Assembly (NCBI RefSeq): GCF_001435235.1
Contig: NZ_AZGB01000002.1
Location: 1 to 63,682 of the forward strand
Direction: 5' to 3'
Length of the DNA stretch: 63,682 nt
From: Liquorilactobacillus ghanensis DSM 18630
GTDB taxonomy: Bacteria; Bacillota; Bacilli; Lactobacillales; Lactobacillaceae
Shown here: piece after piece, positions 37,537-48,781 of the stretch
How positions within the stretch are numbered: the stretch's first letter is position 1
Layout of the letters: every line of letters begins with the position of its first letter
Notes under the pieces: model-generated
The model's database searches: none
What the model was told of the DNA's origin: nothing
Seen by the model: only the letters and a program-made list of their open reading frames with translations
Position numbers and translations under genes: made by a program

Positions 37537-37986
37537 ATGACAATACTAGTTAAAACAGTTCATGGTGATTACGGATCGATTTATCAAGCAGCAGTTGCTA
37601 TTAGAAAAGAAGTTTTTATTCAGGAACAAGGAGTAGCACCTGAATTAGAATTGGATCATGAATCACAGGCAACTTATTTTGTGATCTATGTTGATGATCA
37701 AGCAGCGGCAACTGCGCGAGTAATGGTCGAAAAAGATGGTGCTTGGCATCTTCAACGGGTGGCAACTCGTAAAGCTTATCGTGGAAGAGGATTGGCAAGT
37801 AAACTGATAATGAAGATTGAAGCATTAGCGATGCAAAAGCAAGTTCCTTATTTAACTTTGGGGGCGCAAGACCATGCACAGACTTTTTATCAGCAGTTGG
37901 GCTTTAAGGTTGTCGGTACCGGTTTTTTGGATGCTGGAATTGCGCATCACCAAATGCAAAAAAAATTAATTTCCAAAACTCATTGA
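37537..37986 (+). CDS. GNAT-family N-acetyltransferase
   Basis: A 149-aa acetyltransferase. The N-terminus (IRKEVFIQEQGVAPELELD) and the acetyl-CoA loop RVATRKAYRGRGLASKLI (about residues 73-90) fit the ElaA/YjcF-like GNAT group. The substrate is unknown. AGGGGG precedes the ATG. Single gene. Confidence 0.88.
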   Translation: MTILVKTVHGDYGSIYQAAVAIRKEVFIQEQGVAPELELDHESQATYFVIYVDDQAAATARVMVEKDGAWHLQRVATRKAYRGRGLASKLIMKIEALAMQKQVPYLTLGAQDHAQTFYQQLGFKVVGTGFLDAGIAHHQMQKKLISKTH

Positions 37987-38005
37987 ATGATCTAAATGTT
38001 TGACC

Positions 38006-38033
38006 TTGTTTAAAAAGAAAATAGTGCTATAAT
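38006..38033 (+). promoter_or_regulatory. promoter of a candidate structured RNA
   Basis: TTGTTT (38006-38011), 16-bp spacer, TATAAT (38028-38033) with TGC extension. No open frame with RBS follows. Confidence 0.6.
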
Positions 38034-38039
38034 CTGTAG

Positions 38040-38245
38040 TATGCGATGAGTCGAGAAGAACCAGGTAATGATTTTCATTATTTTGCTGTGGCAATTAATG
38101 GTTCAAATCGAAACGGAACACAGATACCAGCGGATTTTCTGGTGTGTTTGCTGCAAACATTGTGGAGTGGATTGCAGCTGCCTTAATTGGGTACCGTTAC
38201 TTAAGCCGGGGCAAAACATTTGTTTTGTACCCGGCTTTTAGTTTG
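38040..38245 (+). ncRNA. candidate structured RNA or riboregulator leader upstream of lemA
   Basis: A ~200-nt promoter-terminator unit without a credible gene. Domain 1: TCGA/TCGA and GAACCA/TGGTTC (38051-38110) enclose TAATGA/TCATTA and TTGC/GCAA hairpins. Domain 2: CACA/TGTG encloses ACCAG/CTGGT and GTTTG/CAAAC (38120-38164). Then CTTAA/TTAAG, and a terminator AAGCCGGGGCAAAACA/TGTTTTGTACCCGGCTT (38204-38237) plus T run. GGGTAC (38190-38195) could pair with GTACCC inside the terminator, giving an antiterminator. I do not recognise a known class; 6S RNA, tmRNA, RNase P and SRP signatures are absent. Confidence 0.5.
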
Positions 38246-38384
38246 AGAGTATTAATTATTAAACAATTTGGCATTTATTTGTTTAGTAAATCATTAAATT
38301 ACTTTATTCTAGCTAATTTCTCTGTTATGATTATTTAAATTGATAGGTAGTCTGCAGGATACGGATTTAATTTGGAGGGAAAAA

Positions 38385-38936
38385 ATGATCTGGATTATAA
38401 TTTTGATTGTGGTAGTTTTAGCAGCAATATATATAGTTATCTATAATGGTTTACAAAAAGCAAAGGTTTATACCGAAGAATCATGGAGTCAAATTGATGT
38501 CCAACTTAAACGACGCAATGATTTGATTCCCAACTTAGTTGAAACAACTAAGGGTTATGCTAAACATGAACGTGAAACTTTTGCTCAAGTAGTTGAACTG
38601 CGAAATCAATTGATTGATGTGCCGGCAGATCAGCAGCAAAAGAAGATGGAATTGTCAAATCAATTAAGTGAATCATTGAAATCAATTTTTGCGTTGGCGG
38701 AAAGCTATCCAGATTTGAAAGCTAATGAGGAATTTACCAAATTGATGGAAGAATTATCTAATACAGAAAACAAAATTGCGTATTCGCGCCAATTATTCAA
38801 TTCGAGTGCAGCTGCTTATAATCAAAAACTGCTGACTTTCCCGTCTAATTTTATTGCCAAAATTCATGGAATGGCTAAGGTAGCTTACTTGGAAGTTCCA
38901 ACTGAAGAAAAGGCAGCACCTAAGGTTTCATTTTAA
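38385..38936 (+). CDS. lemA: LemA family protein
   Basis: A 183-aa protein with one N-terminal transmembrane helix (residues 1-20) and a four-helix coiled domain (QIDVQLKRRNDLIPNLVETTKGYAKHE, the LemA signature). ATG at 38385 has GGAGGG upstream; the longer frame from 38340 has none. It is co-transcribed with htpX, a recurrent pairing suggesting a shared role in membrane-protein quality control. Confidence 0.94.
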   Translation: MIWIIILIVVVLAAIYIVIYNGLQKAKVYTEESWSQIDVQLKRRNDLIPNLVETTKGYAKHERETFAQVVELRNQLIDVPADQQQKKMELSNQLSESLKSIFALAESYPDLKANEEFTKLMEELSNTENKIAYSRQLFNSSAAAYNQKLLTFPSNFIAKIHGMAKVAYLEVPTEEKAAPKVSF

Positions 38937-38961
38937 TAGTTGATCAAAGGAGCAGACAAGA

Positions 38962-39849
38962 ATGTTATTTAATCAAATCGCCCAAAATAAGCGACGAACA
39001 TTTTATGTGATGTTAGGATTTTTGCTGCTGGTAGCTTTAATTGGAGCCTCATTGGGATATGTTTTTTGGAACAGTGCTGTTGCTGGCGTCATATTGGCCA
39101 TTGTTTTGGGAATCTTTTATATGATTTCAATGCTTGCACGATCGACTGAAATTGTGATGAATATGAATCAAGCAGTTGAGATAAAATCTGAAGAAGAGTT
39201 TCCCGAATTGTGGCATATTATTGAAGATATGGCTTTGGTTGGCAAAGTACCAATGCCACGAGTTTTTATTATCGAAGATCCTAGTCCGAATGCTTTTGCA
39301 ACTGGAAATAATCCAGAACATTCAGCAGTTGCTGTCACCCGGGGCTTATTGGATCGCTTAAATCGAGAAGAACTCGAAGGTGTAATTGCCCATGAAGTTT
39401 CGCATATCAGAAATTATGATATTCGCTTACAGACGACGGCATTAGCTCTAGTTGCGGTGATTTCAGCTTTAGTTAATCTTGGTGGTAATTTTTTTTGGTG
39501 GGGCGGCGATCGACGCCGTGATAATGACAATAACGGAACTAATGTTTTGGTATTATTGTTATCGGTTTTGGTGCTTATTCTTGGCCCATTAGCAGCAACT
39601 TTGGCCCAAATGGCATTATCCCGTAATCGTGAATATTTGGCTGATGCTTCAGGAGTCGAATTGACACGTAATCCTCAGGGGTTAATTAATGCTTTACAGA
39701 AAATATCAGTCAGTGAACCGATGAAAAATGCTGATCCAAGCAGTTCATCGCTGTATATTGCCAACCCGTTCAAGGATAAATCATGGACTCATTTGTTTGA
39801 TACCCATCCGCCAATTAAAGAACGGATCGCTCGTTTAGAAAGAATGTAA
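38962..39849 (+). CDS. htpX: membrane zinc metalloprotease HtpX
   Basis: A 295-aa M48 protease. Two N-terminal helices are followed by the zinc motif [10 protein letters not shown] (about residues 141-150), two further helices (about 160-220) and the third ligand region [12 protein letters not shown]. It degrades misfolded membrane proteins on the cytoplasmic side. 25 bp after lemA. Confidence 0.96.
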   Translation: MLFNQIAQNKRRTFYVMLGFLLLVALIGASLGYVFWNSAVAGVILAIVLGIFYMISMLARSTEIVMNMNQAVEIKSEEEFPELWHIIEDMALVGKVPMPRVFIIEDPSPNAFATGNNPEHSAVAVTRGLLDRLNREELEGVIAHEVSHIRNYDIRLQTTALALVAVISALVNLGGNFFWWGGDRRRDNDNNGTNVLVLLLSVLVLILGPLAATLAQMALSRNREYLADASGVELTRNPQGLINALQKISVSEPMKNADPSSSSLYIANPFKDKSWTHLFDTHPPIKERIARLERM

Positions 39850-39879
39850 CCATTTTAAAAGTGAAACAGGGGAAAAGAA

Positions 39880-40662
39880 ATGCGCAATGATATTGTATAT
39901 GTGCATCTTGATAAAGTATCACATTTGACGCTAACTTATGGGATTGGGATTAGAGATTTTATCGGTGGTATTCCACATCTGCCGGAAAATGTCCTTTCAT
40001 TAGCTCCCGTCGATCCAAATCAGGAAATTGATATCTATTCAGGCTTCAATATGTACATTGGTGTTGAAAACGTTAAAGCATTTTTGTTGGATCGGACACT
40101 TAAAAATTTACGTTGGATTGATTTTGATAATTCGTTTGATTTAGAATCGTTAACTCCGCAAGAAGTTTCTGAAATGTTATACTTAGGACACGCTTTTACG
40201 CATCTGAAGTCACCATTTTACTATAAGTTGCAGAATAACTTTGTTTATCTGACTTTACCAAATGGGGCCAATAAAGTTTATTATCGTTTTTTACCGAATT
40301 TCTATCACGTAATGATTCAAGCTTTAACCGATCATTTGGGACGAGCATATCGTGAAAAGCGAACTTTTTTACGCCTGAGATACCACATTCAGGAGATTCC
40401 TGCGGCATTAGCGAAGCAACTATTACCGCTTTTGATTAGCGGAGCAGTTTTTGATTTTGGAAATTTAAAATTACAGGGACCAGAGCTGACAGTACCGATT
40501 TTAGCTGCACCTGATTCGGTTTATCAGCTAAAGTGGCATGAACCAACAATGATGATTGAAAAATCAAATTTAGTTGGTCGGCTTAAGTATCAAATGAATA
40601 CAGGGACCTGGGATTTAATTGTTTTATCACCAGAAGCTTTTGAGGATAACTTGAACTTTTAG
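39880..40662 (+). CDS. conserved protein of unknown function (260 aa)
   Basis: A soluble protein without signal peptide or membrane helix. I recognise no domain; it has mixed alpha/beta character and several aromatic-rich segments (YYKLQNNFVYLTLPNGANKVYYRF). It follows htpX by 30 bp with AGGGGAAAAG upstream, and a terminator closes the unit, so it is probably the third gene of lemA-htpX. Lactobacillar homologues are generally called hypothetical. Confidence 0.7.
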   Translation: MRNDIVYVHLDKVSHLTLTYGIGIRDFIGGIPHLPENVLSLAPVDPNQEIDIYSGFNMYIGVENVKAFLLDRTLKNLRWIDFDNSFDLESLTPQEVSEMLYLGHAFTHLKSPFYYKLQNNFVYLTLPNGANKVYYRFLPNFYHVMIQALTDHLGRAYREKRTFLRLRYHIQEIPAALAKQLLPLLISGAVFDFGNLKLQGPELTVPILAAPDSVYQLKWHEPTMMIEKSNLVGRLKYQMNTGTWDLIVLSPEAFEDNLNF

Positions 40663-40704
40663 ACTTTTAAGGATACTGATCAACTATTGCTTGAATATAA
40701 ATAG

Positions 40705-40757
40705 TAGCAATTTACCCTTCAGCAGTTTTTCAATCAACTGAAGGGTTTTGCTATTTT
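40705..40757 (+). terminator. terminator after the lemA-htpX unit
   Basis: Stem AGCAA...ACCCTTCAG / CTGAAGGGT...TTGCT followed by a T run. Confidence 0.85.
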
Positions 40758-40860
40758 TAACGGATAAGTAATTTGTGATACAATAACAAAGGTCAATTAA
40801 GTGATAATGCTCAGCTGATGACTGAATAAATATTGCTTGCAGTGAAAGGAAGTTTTATCA

Positions 40861-42228
40861 ATGAAGATGCGACTAGCAGAAATTGCGAAAGCACTGAAAG
40901 TTACACCTGGAGAGAATTGGGAAGAAATAACAATAACGAGTGTCTCTTTTGACACGCGCAGCTTACAACCAGGTGCTTTATTTATTCCACTAGTTGGAGA
41001 TCATGATGGTCATGATTATCTTACGCAGGCAATTGACAAAGGCGCGGCTGCGACTTTATGGCAAACTGACCATCGATTACCGGCTACTGATTTTCCGATT
41101 TTACCGGTTGCAGATACTTTAGCAGCATTGCAAAAATTAGCAAATTATTATTTAATTAAAATTAACCCGCAAGTTGTTGCTGTTACTGGTAGTAACGGAA
41201 AAACAACAACCAAGGATATGATTGCTGCAATTTTGGAAACTGGTTTTAATGTTCAAAAAACGCATGCTAATTTCAACAATCAAATTGGAGTTCCAATGAC
41301 GGTTTTGGGAATGGAGCCTAATACAGAAGTATTGGTTGTTGAAATGGGAATGGATCATTTTGGAGAACTGGATCATTTAAGTCGCTTGGTTGAACCGGAC
41401 ATCGCAATTATTACTATGATCGGTGAAGCGCATATCGAATTTTTTGGCACACGCGATAAGATTGCTGATGCTAAAATGGAAATTACTCATGGACTCAAAG
41501 AAGACGGCTTATTGATTTATAATGGTGATGAACCGCTTTTGCGCGAACGAACAAAAGAATTATTGCAAACCACCAAAACTTTTGGTGAAGCGGCTAATAA
41601 TGATTATCAAGCACTAAATATCGTTGGTGATGAGCAGCGTACAAGCTTTCGGGTAGCTTGCTGGCCGGAAGAAAACATTACGGTGCCAATGATTGGCAGT
41701 TATAATGTTAATAATGCGCTGGCAGCACTGGCAGTTGGTGATTATTTTCATTTACCAGTTGAAAAGATGATTGCTGCATTAACTGAGTTTCAAGCAACAG
41801 CTAATCGGACTGAGTGGCTTGTTGGGAAAAAGCAGGAACGAATTTTGAGTGATGTTTATAACTCTAATCCAACAGCTGCTCATCTGGTTCTTAAAGCTTT
41901 TTCGCAGGCTCCGACTAGCGGCCGGCGTTTTGTTGTTTTGGGTGATATGTTGGAGTTGGGAGCAGCAGCAGCTAAATTACATGCTGGATTAGCAGCTGAT
42001 ATCGACCCAGCTCAAATTGACGAAGTTTTTTTATGTGGCAGTCAAATGGCTTCTTTGGCTCAAGCTTTGCGAGATAAGTTTGATTCAACTCGGCTGCATC
42101 TTTATGCTAGCAATCAAAAAGCAAAATTGATAGCTGATTTGACAGCGGTGATTGAACCTGCTGACTTGGTATTGTTAAAGGGTAGTCATGGAATTCATTT
42201 GGAAGAAGTACTGGCTGCCTTGCGCTGA
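40861..42228 (+). CDS. murF: UDP-MurNAc-tripeptide--D-Ala-D-Ala ligase
   Basis: A 455-aa Mur ligase that completes the pentapeptide precursor. It has the ATP loop TGSNGKTTTKDM (about residues 108-119), NFNNQIGVP, EMGMDHFGE, and SDVYNSNPTA typical of MurF. AAAGGAAG precedes the ATG. It is followed closely by the RNA helicase gene, an order (murF-cshA-acpS-alr) common in lactobacilli. Confidence 0.96.
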   Translation: MKMRLAEIAKALKVTPGENWEEITITSVSFDTRSLQPGALFIPLVGDHDGHDYLTQAIDKGAAATLWQTDHRLPATDFPILPVADTLAALQKLANYYLIKINPQVVAVTGSNGKTTTKDMIAAILETGFNVQKTHANFNNQIGVPMTVLGMEPNTEVLVVEMGMDHFGELDHLSRLVEPDIAIITMIGEAHIEFFGTRDKIADAKMEITHGLKEDGLLIYNGDEPLLRERTKELLQTTKTFGEAANNDYQALNIVGDEQRTSFRVACWPEENITVPMIGSYNVNNALAALAVGDYFHLPVEKMIAALTEFQATANRTEWLVGKKQERILSDVYNSNPTAAHLVLKAFSQAPTSGRRFVVLGDMLELGAAAAKLHAGLAADIDPAQIDEVFLCGSQMASLAQALRDKFDSTRLHLYASNQKAKLIADLTAVIEPADLVLLKGSHGIHLEEVLAALR

Positions 42229-42268
42229 TCAGATTTAATTTTTAATAAAATTTAGGAGGAAATATTTT

Positions 42269-43762
<1,494 letters not shown>

Positions 43763-43783
43763 GGAATAGCAAGCAGAAGTTTT

Positions 43784-43824
43784 AAGGGCAGCTGGCGGCC
43801 AACCAGTATGCTCTTTTTATTTTA
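43784..43824 (+). terminator. probable terminator after cshA
   Basis: GGGCAGCTGG pairs imperfectly with CCAGTATGCTC, followed by a T-rich run. Confidence 0.5.
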
Positions 43825-43908
43825 GAGTTTTTTGCTTGACTAACTTGTGGTAAGATTGCAGATGAGCATCAGAAAACAAAGACTAAGCAATGAAATGGTG
43901 GCTATAAA

Positions 43909-44289
43909 ATGATTTATGGAATTGGAATTGATTTAACAGAAATTGATCGGGTTGAACATGCTTGGAAAAAAAATTATAATTTTGCTAAGCGGGTATTAAC
44001 TCCGACAGAATTGGAAATTTTTGCTAAATTAGGCAATCACCGTAAATCTGAATTTATTGCAGGTCGTTTTTCGGCTAAAGAATCATTCGCTAAGGCTTTT
44101 GGTACGGGAATTGGATCAGCAGTTGCTTTTCAGGATTTGGAGATTATTTCAACAGCAACCGGTAAGCCGGTTTTTACCCGTTATCCACGAGCAACTGACT
44201 TTCAGGTTCAAATTTCGATTTCTCATACGGCAGCTTTAGTAATGACAGAAGTGATTCTTGAAAAGAAGGAGAAGATAGCTAATGGTTGA
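43909..44289 (+). CDS. acpS: holo-[acyl-carrier-protein] synthase
   Basis: A 126-aa trimeric phosphopantetheinyl transferase. The metal-binding GIGIDLTEIDRVE near the N-terminus and FSAKESFAKAFGTG are intact. It activates ACP for fatty acid synthesis. Its 3' end overlaps alr by 8 bp, the standard Firmicute acpS-alr pair. Confidence 0.97.
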   Translation: MIYGIGIDLTEIDRVEHAWKKNYNFAKRVLTPTELEIFAKLGNHRKSEFIAGRFSAKESFAKAFGTGIGSAVAFQDLEIISTATGKPVFTRYPRATDFQVQISISHTAALVMTEVILEKKEKIANG

Positions 44290-45400
44290 AGCATGGCATC
44301 GGCCAACTGAGGCAATCATTGATTTGAGTGCAATTAAAGAGAATATAAAATTAGAAAAAGGGTTATTAAAAAAACCACAACAATTGTTTGCAGTTGTTAA
44401 AGCAAACGCTTATGGCCATGGTTTGATACCAGTAGCATTTGCGGCCCAAGCAGCTGGAGCAGATGGCTTTTGTGTGGCAGTTATTGATGAAGGCTTGGCT
44501 TTGCGGCGAGCAGGCATTACTAAACCAATTTTAATTTTGGGAGTTAATCCAGCTGCAACAGCACCGTTACTGGCGGCAAATAGCTTAGCTGTGGCGGTTG
44601 ACAGTTTGGAGTTTTTAAAACAAGCTGCTGTAAGTTTGCATGCTCAGCAGTTGAGATTGGCAGTACATTTAGCCTTGGATACTGGAATGAGCCGAATTGG
44701 TTTTAAAACAACTGATGACTTGGCTGCAGCTGTTGATTTTTTGCGAACTCATACAAAAGAATTTGATTTTCAAGGAATTTTTACCCATTTCGCTACTGCG
44801 GATGCAGCTGAAGCAGATTATTACCAACAGCAATTAAAAAAGTTTAAGCAATTATTAACGGTTGTTGATCCATTACCAACTTATGTGCATGTAGCAAATT
44901 CAGCAGCGTCTTTATGGCATCAAGCTTGCGGTGGAAATATGGTACGCTTTGGGGTTTCAATGTATGGTTTAAATCCTTCGGGTCATGTGCGTAAGTTACC
45001 AGCAGCTTTTAAACCGGCGTTAAGTCTAGTTAGCGAGTTGGCGGCAGTCAGAGAAATTCAAACTGGTGAATCGGTTGGTTATGGGAAAACCTATACAGCT
45101 CAGCAAACCGAATGGATTGGAACAGTTCCGCTAGGTTACGCTGATGGCTGGTTGCGGCGCATGCAAGGTTCAAAGGTTTTGATTAATGGTCATAGTTGTG
45201 AGATTGTAGGTCGTGTTTGTATGGATCAAATAATGGTACGTTTGCCGCAACGCTTGCCGGTTGGAACTAAAGTCACCTTAATTGGCAAAGACGGGCAACA
45301 GCAAATTACTGCGCAGCAAGTGGCAGATTACGCACAGACGATCCATTACGAAATACTTTGTGGAATTTCTGAGCGAGTACCACGTAAGTACCTTGATTAG
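44282..45400 (+). CDS. alr: alanine racemase
   Basis: A 372-aa PLP enzyme supplying D-alanine for cell wall and teichoic acids. The PLP lysine lies in VVKANAYGHG (about residue 39); the catalytic Tyr region is VGYGKTYTA and the C-terminal part is GRVCMDQIMVRLP. The start overlaps acpS; AGAAGGAG upstream. The mazEF pair follows 50 bp later. Confidence 0.97.
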   Translation: MVEAWHRPTEAIIDLSAIKENIKLEKGLLKKPQQLFAVVKANAYGHGLIPVAFAAQAAGADGFCVAVIDEGLALRRAGITKPILILGVNPAATAPLLAANSLAVAVDSLEFLKQAAVSLHAQQLRLAVHLALDTGMSRIGFKTTDDLAAAVDFLRTHTKEFDFQGIFTHFATADAAEADYYQQQLKKFKQLLTVVDPLPTYVHVANSAASLWHQACGGNMVRFGVSMYGLNPSGHVRKLPAAFKPALSLVSELAAVREIQTGESVGYGKTYTAQQTEWIGTVPLGYADGWLRRMQGSKVLINGHSCEIVGRVCMDQIMVRLPQRLPVGTKVTLIGKDGQQQITAQQVADYAQTIHYEILCGISERVPRKYLD

Positions 45401-45452
45401 ATTTAAAAGAAAAATTAAAATAGAAGAAAACGGGAGAAAGCAGGGGTAGCTG

Positions 45453-45710
45453 ATGGTTTATCAAAGTGAAGATGAACAATTTGATTCGGGACTTTTAAAA
45501 CAGCAAGAACGTTTAGCAATTTATTGTGATTACTACGCAATTGATCAAGCTGAAATTAAGCGTGATCCGGCTCTATTAGATTATATTGTCAGCCACCAGC
45601 AGATTCTCGATGAACTAATTTCCGGTTATACTGAAATGGGGCCAATTAATCGTCAGATATGCGATGAATTTGTTGATTGCGAATGTGATGACGAAAATAA
45701 AAATAGTTAG
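45453..45710 (+). CDS. mazE: MazE/EndoAI-position antitoxin
   Basis: An 85-aa acidic protein directly upstream of mazF (9-bp gap) and downstream of alr, the position of the EndoAI antitoxin in Firmicutes. I do not see a clear ribbon-helix-helix N-terminus; the protein is helical and acidic, ending in a Cys/Asp-rich tail (DEFVDCECDDEN). The assignment rests on synteny and charge, not on sequence motifs. Confidence 0.65.
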   Translation: MVYQSEDEQFDSGLLKQQERLAIYCDYYAIDQAEIKRDPALLDYIVSHQQILDELISGYTEMGPINRQICDEFVDCECDDENKNS

Positions 45711-45719
45711 GAGGAGCGT

Positions 45720-46088
45720 ATGATAGTTAAAGATGTCAAACGAGGTGATATTTTCTTTGCGGATTTATCACCGGTGGTTGGATCGGAGCAAGGAGGGAAA
45801 CGTCCGGTGCTGATTATTCAAAATAATATCGGCAATCGTTACAGTCCCACGGTTATTGTGGCGGCAATAACTGCTCAGATCCAAAAACCTAAGATGCCGA
45901 CGCATGTTGGTTTACGGGCGGCTAAAGTTGGGATTGAACGTGATTCTGTTGTATTACTGGAACAGATCAGGACAATTGATAAGCAACGTTTGCAAGATAA
46001 AATAACCCATGTTGCTAATAAAGAGATGCAACAGATCGATCAAGCCATTTGTGTCAGTTTAGGGCTGACCGATATACATAAAAATTAG
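45720..46088 (+). CDS. mazF: MazF/NdoA endoribonuclease toxin
   Basis: A 122-aa PemK/MazF-fold mRNA interferase. VKRGDIFFADLSPVVGSEQGGKRPVLIIQN carries the N-terminal family signature; a catalytic Arg (KRPV) and Thr (AAITAQ) are in their usual places, and VLLEQIRTIDKQRL follows. The Bacillus homologue cleaves UACAU. A strong terminator ends the alr-mazEF unit. Confidence 0.95.
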   Translation: MIVKDVKRGDIFFADLSPVVGSEQGGKRPVLIIQNNIGNRYSPTVIVAAITAQIQKPKMPTHVGLRAAKVGIERDSVVLLEQIRTIDKQRLQDKITHVANKEMQQIDQAICVSLGLTDIHKN

Positions 46089-46123
46089 TTGAATCTTAAT
46101 TATATAAAATATTTAGTAATTAA

Positions 46124-46172
46124 AAATATATCCTGTAACCAGCATGATTGTTGCTGGTTGCAGGATATATTT
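46124..46172. terminator. terminator after mazF
   Basis: AAATATATCCTG-ta-ACCAGCA pairs with TGCTGGT-tg-CAGGATATATTT. It is symmetric, so it may also serve the convergent CBS-domain gene. Confidence 0.88.
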
Positions 46173-46201
46173 GTATATCAAGTAAAATTTTCGAAATTTG
46201 G

Positions 46202-46837
46202 TTATGAGTTAAGGTCCTCGATCTCAACAACTTTAAAACTTCTGCGTTCCAGATTAGCGACAATTCGTTTCAAACGTTCTGGTTCGACACCTGACGGCAA
46301 AGTAAACAATACGCGACGAACAATACTTTGAGCCTGCACATCTAAAGTGATACAACTGGCAATAGAAGTATATTTGGTGATAATCTTTGACATATCAACC
46401 AGATCGCCCCGTTCACCCAATGAAAGAACTGTTAAAACGTAGCTACCCACATTGACGTTCCAAGATTGAGATAACATATTCAACAAGCTTGAGTGTGTCA
46501 AAATTCCGTAGAAAAAATTGTGCTCATCTAAAACAGTGATATAGGGCAAATCTTTAATTGTGAAAAAGACTTTAAAAAAAGCTGAGTCTAGGGAAACAAA
46601 TTTTGTAGCATTTTTTAATAAATAAGTTACTGGCAGCTGCATATCGCCTCCACGGGATTTATGACGATAAATATGCATTTTATAGATATTACCGCGAAAA
46701 ATCTGTCCAGTTTTATCTAGAATTGGAACGCAGCGAAAACCAGAAGTTTCCAGTATTTTTAGAGCTTGTTCGAGAGTAACATCTTCTCGGACAGTTGTTA
46801 AATGGTCTTTGGGCTTAATTAATGATTTAAATAGCAT
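46202..46837 (-). CDS. cbpA: CBS-ACT domain protein (CbpA-like, possible c-di-AMP binder)
   Basis: A 211-aa protein with two CBS motifs (about 8-65 and 75-130) and a C-terminal ACT-like segment (about 140-205, NVGSYVLTVLSLGERGDLVDMSKIITKY). This is the architecture of the Listeria/Lactobacillus c-di-AMP-binding protein CbpA. No enzymatic domain. Minus strand, preceded by GGAGG. c-di-AMP binding is inferred from the family; the downstream partner is unknown. Confidence 0.8.
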   Translation of the reverse strand: MLFKSLIKPKDHLTTVREDVTLEQALKILETSGFRCVPILDKTGQIFRGNIYKMHIYRHKSRGGDMQLPVTYLLKNATKFVSLDSAFFKVFFTIKDLPYITVLDEHNFFYGILTHSSLLNMLSQSWNVNVGSYVLTVLSLGERGDLVDMSKIITKYTSIASCITLDVQAQSIVRRVLFTLPSGVEPERLKRIVANLERRSFKVVEIEDLNS

Positions 46838-46928
46838 TTAGCTTTCTCCTCCATGATTAAAACATTCTAATTTATCTTAGCATATTTTGGCTTTAAAAGG
46901 AGAATAGTTTTTAATAAAATTGTTAAAA

Positions 46929-46955
46929 AAAACCAAGACCGCAGCCTTGGTTTAA
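46929..46955 (-). terminator. terminator of ldh
   Basis: Minus-strand hairpin AAACCAAG/CTTGGTTT with GC-rich loop region followed by eight T residues. Confidence 0.85.
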
Positions 46956-46976
46956 AAATATTTAATTATAACTTAC

Positions 46977-47945
<969 letters not shown>

Positions 47946-47979
47946 TCATCCTTTCATAAATGAACTTAATGACACACCG

Positions 47980-48061
47980 ATAGTATACCACTTTTTTCTG
48001 AAAAATGTGAAGCAGTTTTCAAACATTTTTTTCAGTTAAAAACCCGTCTGTGGTATACTAT
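47980..48061. promoter_or_regulatory. mirrored divergent promoters between ldh and pth
   Basis: ATAGTATACCAC (47980-47991) and GTGGTATACTAT (48050-48061) are a perfect 12-bp inverted repeat, each containing an extended -10 (TGG-TATACT) pointing outwards. Inside, CTGAAAAATGT and ACATTTTTTTCAG form a second imperfect repeat. The core TGTGAA-N4-TTTTCA (48006-48021) partly resembles the NADH-sensing Rex site TGTGAA-N4-TTCACA. Confidence 0.6.
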
Positions 48062-48199
48062 TCGCTGATAATGCATGGTAAAACAGCTGTTATGTGCAAA
48101 ATTGTACAGTTGATTTCAAACAAAAGATAATTATTGCAGAAATTAGCGAAAATATTTACAAAATACTACGAAAACACCAAGGAAATGGAGTAATAAATA

Positions 48200-48769
48200 A
48201 TGAAACTTGTAATTGGTCTGGGAAACATTGGTAAAGAATATGAAAAGACGCGACACAATACCGGTTTTATGGTTTTGGATCAGTTAGCCGAACAAGAAGG
48301 TCTGGCTTTTTCCGGTCCCCGGCAAGAAGCTATGCTGACTAAATGGTTTTATCATCAGCAAACAGTTATTTTAGCCAAACCAACAACTTACATGAATGAA
48401 TCGGGCCGCAGCGTGGCAGCATTATTGAAATATTATGATTTGAGTCCAGCTGATATATTGGTAATTCATGATGATATGGATTTGCCGACTGGTCAATTAA
48501 GACTACGGCAAAAAGGATCTGCTGGCGGGCACAACGGAATTAAAAGTATAATTGCGGCTGTTGGTGATGAAAAATTCAAACGGCTTAGGATCGGAATTGA
48601 CCATCCAGAACGTCAGACCGTGGTAAACTGGGTATTGTCAAGGTTTTCCAAAAATCAGCAACCAGAGATTATGAATGGACTTGATCAGGCGATTGCAGCC
48701 ATAAAGTTTTGGCTGGAAACCGATGATTTTTCCCAGACAATGAATGAGTTTAATCACAAGGAGAAGTAG
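48200..48769 (+). CDS. pth: peptidyl-tRNA hydrolase
   Basis: A 189-aa enzyme releasing peptides from stalled peptidyl-tRNA. GLGNIGKEYEKTRHNTGF carries the catalytic His (about residue 20), with HDDMDLPTG and SAGGHNGIKSI following. RBS AATGGAG. First gene of the pth-mfd block, 12 bp before mfd. Confidence 0.97.
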   Translation: MKLVIGLGNIGKEYEKTRHNTGFMVLDQLAEQEGLAFSGPRQEAMLTKWFYHQQTVILAKPTTYMNESGRSVAALLKYYDLSPADILVIHDDMDLPTGQLRLRQKGSAGGHNGIKSIIAAVGDEKFKRLRIGIDHPERQTVVNWVLSRFSKNQQPEIMNGLDQAIAAIKFWLETDDFSQTMNEFNHKEK

Positions 48770-48781
48770 TAGCTTTCAATA

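Noticed and set aside
38144-38338. Open frame inside the candidate RNA before lemA
   Set aside because: No RBS, it reads through the terminator hairpin, and its composition is not protein-like.
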